6,682 nt of DNA from Baekduia sp035628295. GTDB taxonomy: Bacteria; Actinomycetota; Thermoleophilia; Solirubrobacterales; Solirubrobacteraceae. Where the stretch lies: positions 1 through 6,682 of the forward strand of contig DASPKC010000449.1 in assembly GCA_035628295.1 (NCBI GenBank), written 5' to 3'. Shown in pieces: positions 1 to 5,464 of this stretch. Numbering within the stretch: the stretch's first letter is position 1; the number at the start of each line of letters is the position of its first letter. The position numbers and the translations under genes were made by a program. The notes under the pieces were generated by a model. The model had not been told where the DNA came from and did no database searches. It saw only the letters and a list, made by a program, of their open reading frames with translations.

Positions 1-534
1 ATCGTCGTCAACAAGGTCGACCGGCTCGACCGCCCGCACACGGTCCTGGCGCTGGAGGCGGCCGCCCAGCTGGACCTCGACGCCGAGATCTTCCCCGTCA
101 GCGCCCGCAAGGGCACGGGCGTCGAGCCGCTCGTCGAGCACCTGCTCGGGCTCCTGCCCGAGAGCCCGTTCCTGTTCCCGCCGGAGGACCTGTCCGACCT
201 GCCGCAGCGCGTGCACCTGGCCGAGCTGGTGCGCGAGCAGATCCTGCGCCGCACGTTCCAGGAGGTCCCGCACGCGGTCGAGGTCATCGTCGACGAGATC
301 GACGAGGAGCGCGACGACCTCGCGGTGGTGCGGGCGAAGGCCTGGGTCGAGACCGAGTCGCAGAAGGGGATCCTGATCGGCTCGGGCGGCAAGATGATCA
401 AGGCGGTCGGCACGGGCGCCCGGCGCGAGCTCGAGCGCGAGCTCGGCCGCAAGGTGCACCTGGAGCTCGCGGTCCGGGTGCGCCGCGGGTGGCGGGCCGA
501 CGACAACCTGCTGGACCGGCTCGGCATCGACTGA
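1..534 (+). CDS. era: GTPase Era, C-terminal part (5' end outside window)
   Basis: Era is a GTP-binding protein that binds the 3' end of 16S rRNA and helps mature the small ribosomal subunit. The reading frame is open from base 1 to the TGA at 532-534 and gives 177 residues. The G4 guanine-specificity motif NKVD is at residues 4-7 and the G5 motif (VSARKG) at 33-38. A KH RNA-binding domain follows at about 75-160, with the GxxG loop LIGSGGKMIK at 125-134. The tail VRRGWRADDNLLDRLG matches the usual Era C-terminus. Era is normally about 300 residues with NKxD near residue 120, so roughly 120 residues carrying the P-loop and switch regions (G1-G3) lie left of the window. An internal ATG at 211 would drop the G domain and is not the real start. 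The gene is convergent with the next one. Identification is firm; completeness cannot be judged here. Confidence 0.95.
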   Translation: MVVNKVDRLDRPHTVLALEAAAQLDLDAEIFPVSARKGTGVEPLVEHLLGLLPESPFLFPPEDLSDLPQRVHLAELVREQILRRTFQEVPHAVEVIVDEIDEERDDLAVVRAKAWVETESQKGILIGSGGKMIKAVGTGARRELERELGRKVHLELAVRVRRGWRADDNLLDRLGID

Positions 535-552
535 ACGTCCAGCGGCGTTCAG
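531..552 (+). terminator. Inverted repeat overlapping the era stop codon
   Basis: CTGAACG at 531-537 is a perfect 7-base inverted match to CGTTCAG at 546-552, with an 8-base loop. The left arm contains the era TGA stop. An alternative hairpin overlaps it: GCGGC (542-546) with GCCGC (553-557). No T-run follows, so this would be a non-canonical terminator or 3'-end stabiliser if it works at all. The structure is visible in the sequence; the role is a guess. Confidence 0.35.
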
Positions 553-790
553 GCCGCCGGGGCGTGACCGAGAACCATGGGTGGCGAGAGCGACCCACGG
601 ACGGGTCGGACCCGCGAACAGCACCGCTGAACGGATCACACCGGCGGCGCTGGGACCGGGGACGCCAAGGACCATCGCGTCTGCTCTTGTCCCCTACATA
701 CACCTCCGGACCAGATCCGGGGGGGACATCCACACACCTGGCATGCGGGCGCGATCACGGCGGTGGTCGTGCCCGTCGCCGGTTGGGTGG
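535..790. other. Convergent intergenic region rich in hairpins, no gene recognised
   Basis: These 256 bases lie between the stops of era (+) and the transglycosylase-like gene (-). Short frames cross it, but none has a credible start or a recognisable product. Several hairpins are visible. Bases 575-600 form a stem closed by a GAGA (GNRA-type) tetraloop, with one A-C and one G-G mismatch. Bases 602-614 form CGGGT-cgg-ACCCG directly after it. GGCG at 646-649 can pair with CGCC at 663-666. Bases 703-723 form a longer stem that is listed separately. I compared it by eye with tRNA, SRP RNA and the c-di-AMP (ydaO) riboswitch and saw no match. It may simply hold back-to-back 3' ends; an unannotated structured RNA is possible but unproven. 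Confidence 0.5.
688..723 (-). terminator. Possible terminator of the transglycosylase-like gene
   Basis: Read on the minus strand, 723-703 forms an 8-pair stem (CCCCCGGA with TCCGGAGG, including one G-T pair) around a 5-base loop. It is followed by TGTATGT, which is T-rich for this DNA. It lies about 70 bases after the stop codon of the minus-strand gene, as expected for an intrinsic terminator. The T-tract is interrupted, hence moderate confidence. On the plus strand no T-run follows the stem. Confidence 0.45.
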
Positions 791-1945
791 TCAGCGCGCG
801 GCGCGCCGGCCGGCCCGGCGCAGCGCCGCCGCCCGCGCCAGGACGCCGGCCGCGAACCCCGGCTGCGGCCGGTAGGCGCGCAGCGCGCCGTGCCAGTCCT
901 GCGGCGCGCCTGAGGCGCGCAGGTAGGCGGCCATCGCGTGGATCGCGTCGGCCGCCGAGTACGGGTCGATGCGCCCGTCGCCGTCGGCGTCGACGCCGAA
1001 GCGCCGCCACGTGGCGTCGAGGAACTGCGCGGGCCCGCGCGCGCCGGAGGCCGTCGCGCCGCCCGCGACGCCCGGCAGCGGCAGGCGGCCGTGACGGGAC
1101 CCGAGCTCGCCGACGGCGGCCAGCACGGCCCAGTCCAGGGCGTAGCGGCGCCCGGCGGCGCGGTAGTGGCGCACGTAGTCGCCCGGGACGTCGGCCACCG
1201 GCCGTGCGGGTGGCGCCGCGCGCACCGCCGCGCGCGCGGGCGCCGGCCGCGGGTCGGCCGCGTCGCCGCCCCCGCCGGCCAGGACGACCACGCCGAGCGT
1301 GACGGCGGCCAGGGCGGCGGCGGCACCGCCGGTGCGCCGGCCGCCCGGCAGCGCGTGACCCTCGCCGGCCGCGGCTGCGACGCGCGCGAGGCGCCCGAGC
1401 GCGTCGGTGCGCTCCGCTTGCGCGACGGCCAGCTCGAGGCGCAGTTCGCCCACGTCGACGGGCGGGCGGGGGGCAGGCACGTCCGGTGCCGGGCGGGCCG
1501 GCGGCGGCGCGGGCGGCGCGGGCGCGCCGACGGGGCGATCCGCCGCGGCAGGCGGCGGCGATCGCACCGTCGCGTCGATCCGCGAGCTCCGCGCAGGCGG
1601 CGCGGGCCCGCCCAGCGTCGTGGCCTGGGCGTCGGGCAGGACCCAGCCCCGGCCGGCCAGCTCGAGGACGTACACCGGCCGCGCGCCGGCAGCGGCGGCC
1701 GGGACGGCGAACGCCACGACGGGCGGACCTGGCGCGGGCCCCGCGCCGCCGGGCAACGCCGGGACCCGCCGGCGCTCGCCGGCGTCCACGGCGAGCAGCG
1801 CCACGTCGCCGGTCGCGGGCTCGCGCAGCGTGACCCGCAGGAGGTCCATCGGGCCGCCGGTGCGCACCCGCTGGACGCGCACGGGCTCGAGGCCCGCCTG
1901 CGCAGGCCTGCCGCCACGATCCACGTCCCCCTGCTCCTGCAGCAC
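791..1945 (-). CDS. Membrane-anchored lytic-transglycosylase-like (lysozyme-fold) protein
   Basis: This 384-residue protein begins at GTG 1945, chosen because GGAGG sits 6 bases upstream; a later ATG at 1849 lacks a comparable site. Order of parts: an unrecognised N-terminal region (about 33-110), a Pro/Ala-rich linker (114-162), a short helical, possibly coiled-coil stretch (164-190), one membrane segment (about 207-224) preceded by GGRR, and an extracytoplasmic lysozyme-like domain (about 253-360). The positive-inside pattern predicts N-in/C-out. The C-terminal domain carries GPAQFLDATW (304-313), a calcium-loop-like DADGDGRID (319-327) and AADAIHAMAAYL (331-342), all typical of MltB/SLT-type lytic transglycosylases that cleave peptidoglycan glycan strands. 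The usual catalytic motif [IV]ES.HGR reads LGSRHGR (281-287), so the expected Glu is Gly282, although Glu280 is nearby. It may be inactive, rewired or substrate-binding only. The fold call is fairly sure; enzymatic activity is uncertain. Confidence 0.75.
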   Translation of the reverse strand: MLQEQGDVDRGGRPAQAGLEPVRVQRVRTGGPMDLLRVTLREPATGDVALLAVDAGERRRVPALPGGAGPAPGPPVVAFAVPAAAAGARPVYVLELAGRGWVLPDAQATTLGGPAPPARSSRIDATVRSPPPAAADRPVGAPAPPAPPPARPAPDVPAPRPPVDVGELRLELAVAQAERTDALGRLARVAAAAGEGHALPGGRRTGGAAAALAAVTLGVVVLAGGGGDAADPRPAPARAAVRAAPPARPVADVPGDYVRHYRAAGRRYALDWAVLAAVGELGSRHGRLPLPGVAGGATASGARGPAQFLDATWRRFGVDADGDGRIDPYSAADAIHAMAAYLRASGAPQDWHGALRAYRPQPGFAAGVLARAAALRRAGRRAAR

Positions 1946-1951
1946 GCGTCG

Positions 1952-1989
1952 CCTCCATGGGCGCCGGACGACCGCCGGGGGCGACGCTA
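1952..1989 (-). promoter_or_regulatory. Candidate -10 element and strong RBS for the transglycosylase-like gene
   Basis: On the minus strand, TAGCGT (1989-1984) fits the actinobacterial TANNNT -10 pattern. It lies in the 78-base gap after the ArsA-like gene and would give a leader of roughly 30 bases. The GGAGG ribosome binding site (1956-1952) stands 6 bases before the GTG start. No convincing -35 is seen. The RBS is clear; the promoter is tentative, and read-through from the upstream ATPase gene is also possible. Confidence 0.4.
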
Positions 1990-2023
1990 GCCGACGGGCA
2001 GGACGACTCCGCCCGGCCCCGGC

Positions 2024-2929
2024 TCAGCGCAGGCGCGCCGCCAGGGCCTCCACGTCGTCGGGCCCCAGGGTCTGGGCGAAGCGGAACGGCAGGGTCCCGA
2101 CGGGCGCCCGCGCATGGCGGCGCAGACGCTCGATCTGGGCGTGCTGCGCCCGTCCGCGGCCGGTGGCGGCCCGCACCGCGCGCGCCGCGCGGCCCCCGAC
2201 CTCGGTGACCCGGGTGCACGACGCGGTGTCGAAGCGCCGCGGCAGCACGCCGTTGCAGACGATGCCGTCGAGCTCGCGGCCCAGCATCGCGTCGAGGCGG
2301 TCCTCCAGCTCGAGCGTCTCGGTCACCGCCAGCTCGGTGGGGATCGTCACCGCGACGTACGCGGTGTGCGCCGGGTCGACGAGCGCCTCGGCCACGTGGC
2401 GGGCCTGCGTGGCGATCGGCCCGACACGGGCGATGTCGGCGTAGGTGCGCGGCGCGCGCAGCATGCCGAGACCGTGGCCGGATGCCGGCGCGTCGAGCAC
2501 GACGACGTCGTAGGGCTCGCGCCCCTTGCTCCAGCGCTTGGCCGAGCTCAGCTCCCACGCCTTGGTCACCGACACGAGCTCGGCCGATCCCGGCGCGGCG
2601 GACACGAACGCCCCGAACGTCCCGCTGCGGGCCAGCAGCCCGGCCGCCTGGCCCGGCAGCAGCCGCCCCAGCCACTCGCCCAGCGCTCCGATCGGGTCGA
2701 TGGACATGCCCCAGAGGTCGTCGCCGAGCGCGACCTCGGCGCCCCGGCGGGCGCCGCCGGCGCCGAACATCCGGGCCATGCGGTCCTGCGCGCCGACCTC
2801 GCAGACCATCGTGCGCCGGCCGGCGCGCGCGGCGGCGAGCGCCAGCGCGGCGGCGACGGTCGTCTTGCCGACGCCGCCCTTGCCGGTCACCACGACCAGC
2901 TTGGCGTGCTGAAGGTCATCGAGGTGCAT
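2024..2929 (-). CDS. ArsA/Get3-family ATPase
   Basis: This is a 301-residue P-loop ATPase of the ArsA/Get3 (anion-transporting ATPase) branch of the MinD/ArsA class. The deviant Walker A motif GKGGVGKTT is at residues 16-24, with the signature Lys17. The switch-II motif DAPASGHGL at 146-154 matches the DxAPTGH signature of the family. The segment TIPTELAVTETLELEDRL (195-212) is also characteristic. Family members work as dimers; some drive arsenite pumps, others (Get3) deliver tail-anchored membrane proteins. No ArsB pump or ArsR regulator is visible, so arsenite resistance is not supported. Actinobacteria often encode two such ATPases side by side (for example Rv3679/Rv3680 in Mycobacterium tuberculosis), but only one is present here. 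ATG 2929 is chosen because it is the only suitable start just before the P-loop. No Shine-Dalgarno is seen, so a leaderless or very short-leader mRNA is possible. The transglycosylase-like gene lies 78 bases downstream on the same strand. Confidence 0.88.
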   Translation of the reverse strand: MHLDDLQHAKLVVVTGKGGVGKTTVAAALALAAARAGRRTMVCEVGAQDRMARMFGAGGARRGAEVALGDDLWGMSIDPIGALGEWLGRLLPGQAAGLLARSGTFGAFVSAAPGSAELVSVTKAWELSSAKRWSKGREPYDVVVLDAPASGHGLGMLRAPRTYADIARVGPIATQARHVAEALVDPAHTAYVAVTIPTELAVTETLELEDRLDAMLGRELDGIVCNGVLPRRFDTASCTRVTEVGGRAARAVRAATGRGRAQHAQIERLRRHARAPVGTLPFRFAQTLGPDDVEALAARLR

Positions 2930-2938
2930 GACACGGGG

Positions 2939-2955
2939 TACGGTGGACGCAGAGG
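2939..2955 (+). promoter_or_regulatory. Candidate -10 element for the isoprenoid genes
   Basis: TACGGT at 2939-2944 fits TANNNT and ends 11 bases before the GTG at 2956. A start of transcription about 7 bases on would leave a leader of only a few bases, so the mRNA would be nearly leaderless. This agrees with the lack of a usable Shine-Dalgarno at this start. No clear -35 is visible. The hexamer lies in the 26-base divergent gap and contains a GTAC palindrome shared by both strands. Confidence 0.4.
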
Positions 2956-3729
2956 GTGAGGAGCACGGCGGACAGCATCTCGCGGGCGTACGGACGATGC
3001 GCCCGTATGCAGTGGCGCCACGACCCGGTGTTCGCCGCGGCGACGCGCCTGCTGCCCTGCGGCGCACGGCCGGCCGTGCATGCCCTCTACGGCTACCTGC
3101 GCGGCGCCGACGAGCTGGTCGACGGCCCCGTCGGGCGGGCTGCGACCCCGCAGCAGCGCCGCGCCGCGCTCGACGCCTGGCAGGACGAGCTGGCCGCCGG
3201 CCTGCGGCGCGGGCGCTCCGATCACCCGGTCATCGCCGCGCTCGTGGACGCCGGCCCGCGCCACGGCCTGCCGCTCGAGCTGCTGCCGACCTACCTGGAC
3301 TCCATGCGCATCGACTGCGACGCGCCGGTGCGCCTGCGCTCGCGCGAGGAGCTCGACCGCTACATGGACGGCAGCGCCGCCACCGTCGGGCGACTCATGG
3401 CGCCGCTCCTCGGCGTCCCCGCCGAGCGCCGGGAGGCCGTGGCGCGCCTCGGCGTGGCCTTCCAGCTCACGAACTTCCTGCGCGACGCCGGCGAGGACCT
3501 CGCGATGGACCGCGTCTACCTGCCCGGCGTCGACGCGGGCGCCCTGCGCGCCGGGCGTCCGGCGCCGGCGCCGGCGGCGGAGGTGGCCAGGGCGCGCGAG
3601 CTCTTCGGGGCGGTCGACGAGGTCTGCGCGAGCGTCGCCCCGCGGATGCGGCCCGGGATCCGCTCGGCCACGGCGGTCTACCGGCGCACGCTGGCCCGCA
3701 TCGAGCGCCGCGGGCTGGTGCCCGCCTAG
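2956..3729 (+). CDS. Phytoene/squalene synthase family protein
   Basis: This 257-residue protein is a head-to-head prenyl synthase that condenses two prenyl diphosphates (GGPP to phytoene, or FPP to squalene or a C30 carotene). It has both Asp-rich metal and diphosphate sites: DELVD at 52-56 and DAGED at 177-181 within QLTNFLRDAGEDLAMDRVYLP (170-190). It also has the family segment RLLPCGARPAVHALYGYLRGAD (31-52) and YMDGSAATVG (136-145), which looks more like bacterial CrtB phytoene synthases than HpnC/HpnD. The protein is a little shorter than the common 280-310 residues, mainly at the C-terminus. GTG 2956 is the first possible start after an in-frame stop at 2929-2931, and it preserves the N-terminal helix SISRAYGRCARM; ATG 3007 would remove it. 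The reductase gene starts 3 bases after the stop, implying co-transcription. C40 against C30 product cannot be decided from sequence alone. Confidence 0.88.
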   Translation: MRSTADSISRAYGRCARMQWRHDPVFAAATRLLPCGARPAVHALYGYLRGADELVDGPVGRAATPQQRRAALDAWQDELAAGLRRGRSDHPVIAALVDAGPRHGLPLELLPTYLDSMRIDCDAPVRLRSREELDRYMDGSAATVGRLMAPLLGVPAERREAVARLGVAFQLTNFLRDAGEDLAMDRVYLPGVDAGALRAGRPAPAPAAEVARARELFGAVDEVCASVAPRMRPGIRSATAVYRRTLARIERRGLVPA

Positions 3730-3732
3730 GGC

Positions 3733-4854
3733 ATGCCCGTCCGCGCCACCGCCCGCGGCGCCGCCCGCACCTCGCTGGACGGCCGCCGCGCCGACGTGCT
3801 CGTCTGCGGCGCCTCGTTCGCCGGGCTCGCGGTCGCGCGGGAGCTGGCGGGCAGCGGCGCCGACGTGCTCGTCGTGGACCGCTACGAGGTCGGGGAGCGC
3901 GCGACGTCCGCCTGCGCGATCCCGACACCCTGGCTGCGGGCGCTCGGCCTGCAGGACGCCGGCCGCCAGGAGCTGCCGGCCATGCGGTTCACCACGCCGC
4001 ACGGCTCGGTGCGCTACCGGCTGCCGTGGAGCTGGACGGCGTTCGACTACCGCGAGCTCTGCCGGCTGCTGTGGGAGCAGTGCGGGGACGCGGCGTTCGC
4101 GACGGCCAAGGTGCATGGCCGGGCCGGCCGCGACGGTCCCGACGTGCTCGTCGCGACCGACCGCGGGACGCTGGGCGCCCCGCTGGTCGTCGACGCCTGC
4201 GGCTGGCGCCGCGTGCTCGACGACCCGCACGTGCAGCCCCCCGACGCGCCGATCAGCCGCGGCCTGGAGGTCCACCCGCACGACGACGGCGGCGGCGACG
4301 AGCTGCACTGCTGGGTCGACCGCTCGCTCGTGCGCCGGGGCTACGGCTGGAGCGTCCCGGCGGCGGGGGAGCGGCGCGTGGGGGTCGGCTCCTACGAGCC
4401 GCGCCACCACGTCAAGGAGCCGACGAAGGACCTCGCCCGCCGGCTCGACGTCGACGCGGTCCGCTACCAGGGCAACTGGTTCCCGCACCGGCTGCGCAGC
4501 GCGACCGACGGCGAGGTCCTGTTCGCCGGCGACAGCGCGGGGCACTGCTTCGCGCTGTCGGGCGAGGGCATCCGCACGGCACTGCACTTCGGGGCGGCCG
4601 CCGGCCGCGAGCTGGCGGCGGTGGTCGCGGGCGAGCGAGACCGCGACGCGGCGCTGCGCGGCTACGCCGCGTTCCACGAGCGCCACCGGCGCGCGTTCGA
4701 GCTGGCCTACCGCCTGCAGCAGTTGATCCCGTCGCTGCCGCCGCGCTTGCTGACGGCCGCGCTGCGCGTCGTGGGCCACCAGCGCCTGGTCGACCGGGCC
4801 TTCGGCTGGTACCTGGCCCAGGCCCCCCCGCCCAGGGGCGGGCGGGGCTCGTAG
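3733..4854 (+). CDS. Geranylgeranyl-reductase-type FAD-dependent oxidoreductase
   Basis: This 373-residue flavoprotein has the p-hydroxybenzoate-hydroxylase-like fold of the geranylgeranyl reductase superfamily. The FAD-binding Rossmann motif is DVLVCGASFAGLAVARELA (21-39), followed by the acidic strand end VVDR (47-50). VVDACGW (152-158) fits the second dinucleotide motif, and LFAGDSAGHCFALSGEGI (263-280) is the FAD ribose-binding GD motif. RRGYGWSVPAAGERRVGVG (201-219) corresponds to the YxWxFP-type substrate-side motif of geranylgeranyl reductases. Such enzymes saturate isoprenoid double bonds (on GGPP, archaeal lipids, quinones or chlorophyll tails). A Cys (C61) lies where reductases of this group often carry a conserved Cys, but I cannot confirm the alignment. 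The gene begins 3 bases after the synthase stop with only a weak AGGG upstream, so translational coupling is likely. The substrate is unknown; a lipid or carotenoid made from the neighbouring synthase's product is the natural inference. Confidence 0.78.
   Translation: MPVRATARGAARTSLDGRRADVLVCGASFAGLAVARELAGSGADVLVVDRYEVGERATSACAIPTPWLRALGLQDAGRQELPAMRFTTPHGSVRYRLPWSWTAFDYRELCRLLWEQCGDAAFATAKVHGRAGRDGPDVLVATDRGTLGAPLVVDACGWRRVLDDPHVQPPDAPISRGLEVHPHDDGGGDELHCWVDRSLVRRGYGWSVPAAGERRVGVGSYEPRHHVKEPTKDLARRLDVDAVRYQGNWFPHRLRSATDGEVLFAGDSAGHCFALSGEGIRTALHFGAAAGRELAAVVAGERDRDAALRGYAAFHERHRRAFELAYRLQQLIPSLPPRLLTAALRVVGHQRLVDRAFGWYLAQAPPPRGGRGS
4826..4847 (+). terminator. Strong GC hairpin at the end of the reductase gene
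   Basis: CCCCGCCC (4826-4833) pairs perfectly with GGGCGGGG (4840-4847) around a 6-base loop. It ends 4 bases before the reductase stop codon. There is no T-run, so it is not a textbook intrinsic terminator. It may weaken read-through into hisIE, protect the upstream mRNA end, or only reflect GC bias in the Pro/Gly-rich C-terminus (APPPRGGRGS). Confidence 0.35.
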
Positions 4855-4867
4855 ACTGCCCCGTCCG
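4852..4867 (+). promoter_or_regulatory. Candidate -10 element for hisIE-trpE
   Basis: TAGACT at 4852-4857 fits TANNNT and overlaps the reductase TAG stop. It ends 10 bases before the hisIE ATG, nearly the same geometry as the element before the phytoene synthase gene. No Shine-Dalgarno precedes the ATG, so a leaderless or near-leaderless transcript is likely if this promoter is real. No -35 is recognisable. Confidence 0.4.
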
Positions 4868-5464
4868 ATGGAGATCGCCTTCGACGATCGCGGCCTCGTC
4901 CCTGTCGTCGTGCAGGACTGGGCGACGGGCGAGGTCCTGACGCTCGCCTACGCCAACGCCGAGGCCGTGGCCAAGACCCGCGAGACCGGCGAGCTGCACC
5001 TGTGGTCGCGCTCGCGCCAGGAGCTGTGGCACAAAGGGGCGACGTCGGGCAACACGCAGGCGGTCAAGGCGCTGCGGCTGGACTGCGACGGCGACGCGCT
5101 GCTGGCCATCGTCGAGCCCGCCGGCCCGGCGTGCCACACCGGCGAGCGGACGTGCTTCTTCACCGGCGACCTCGAGCCGCCCGCGCCGTTCGAGGCGCTG
5201 CCCGGCCTGGAGCGCACGCTGCGCGCCCGGCAGGCCGAGCGCCCCGAGGGCTCCTACACCGTCCAGCTGCTCGACGACCCGGCCCTCATCGGCGAGAAGG
5301 TGCGCGAGGAGGCCGAGGAGGTCGCCCGCGCCGCGCGCGAGGAGACCGACGACCGCGTCGACAACGAGGCGGCTGACGTGCTCTACCACCTGCTCGTCCT
5401 GCTGCGCTCGCGCGGGCGGGGGATGGCCGACGCCGCGAGGATCCTCGTTGGACGCCGTCGCTGA
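4868..5464 (+). CDS. hisIE: Bifunctional phosphoribosyl-AMP cyclohydrolase / phosphoribosyl-ATP diphosphatase
   Basis: This 198-residue fused enzyme covers the second and third steps of histidine biosynthesis. The C-terminal HisE part hydrolyses PR-ATP to PR-AMP, and the N-terminal HisI part opens the adenine ring to give ProFAR. HisI (about 1-105) shows WSRSRQELWHKGATSGNTQ (46-64), the metal-binding DCDGD (72-76), and the zinc cysteines C73, C89 (PACHTGERTCF) and C96. HisE (about 110-198) shows EKVREEAEEVARAA (143-156), the acidic cluster that binds Mg2+, and NEAADVLYHLLVLL (166-179). The length is typical of fused HisIE. The ATG start at 4868 is well placed before the conserved N-terminus. 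The last 17 bases overlap trpE, indicating one operon with tight translational coupling. Many actinobacteria keep hisI and hisE as separate genes, so the fusion is worth noting. Confidence 0.95.
   Translation: MEIAFDDRGLVPVVVQDWATGEVLTLAYANAEAVAKTRETGELHLWSRSRQELWHKGATSGNTQAVKALRLDCDGDALLAIVEPAGPACHTGERTCFFTGDLEPPAPFEALPGLERTLRARQAERPEGSYTVQLLDDPALIGEKVREEAEEVARAAREETDDRVDNEAADVLYHLLVLLRSRGRGMADAARILVGRRR
5437..5450 (+). promoter_or_regulatory. RBS and TTG start of trpE inside hisIE
   Basis: GAGGA at 5437-5441, a 6-base spacer and TTG at 5448-5450 form a well-spaced translation start within the last codons of hisIE. No ATG or GTG in this frame lies between here and the conserved TrpE N-terminus, so this site decides the start call. 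Confidence 0.7.

Noticed and set aside
535..790. Possible c-di-AMP (ydaO) riboswitch, tRNA or SRP RNA
   Set aside because: The conserved core segments of these RNAs were not found on either strand, and no gene lies downstream in a suitable orientation for a riboswitch.
489..913. Plus-strand frames crossing the era 3' end and the intergenic gap
   Set aside because: No ribosome binding site, no recognisable product, and they run into the opposing gene; composition is Arg/Pro/Gly-rich.
1455..1550. G-rich stretch that might form a quadruplex
   Set aside because: It is the complement of the Pro/Ala-rich linker codons of the minus-strand gene and is explained by coding composition.
636..2675. Long minus-strand frame (679 codons) across the intergenic region, the transglycosylase-like gene and part of the ATPase gene
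   Set aside because: It cuts across two genes with recognisable domains and is Arg/Ala-rich without any motif.
3556..3582. Short GCCGGC-type repeats in the synthase gene
   Set aside because: They encode an Ala/Pro-rich loop (RPAPAPAAEV) and fit codon bias; no evidence of a mobile or regulatory repeat.
2887..4779. Long minus-strand open frame (630 codons) opposite the synthase and reductase genes
   Set aside because: The opposite strand carries two proteins with clear family motifs; this translation is low-complexity (R/A/V/H-rich) and is a GC-bias shadow.
2928..4940. Long plus-strand open frame (670 codons) in another frame over the same genes
   Set aside because: Arg/Ala/Gly/Pro-rich with no motif; it overlaps two well-supported genes on the same strand.
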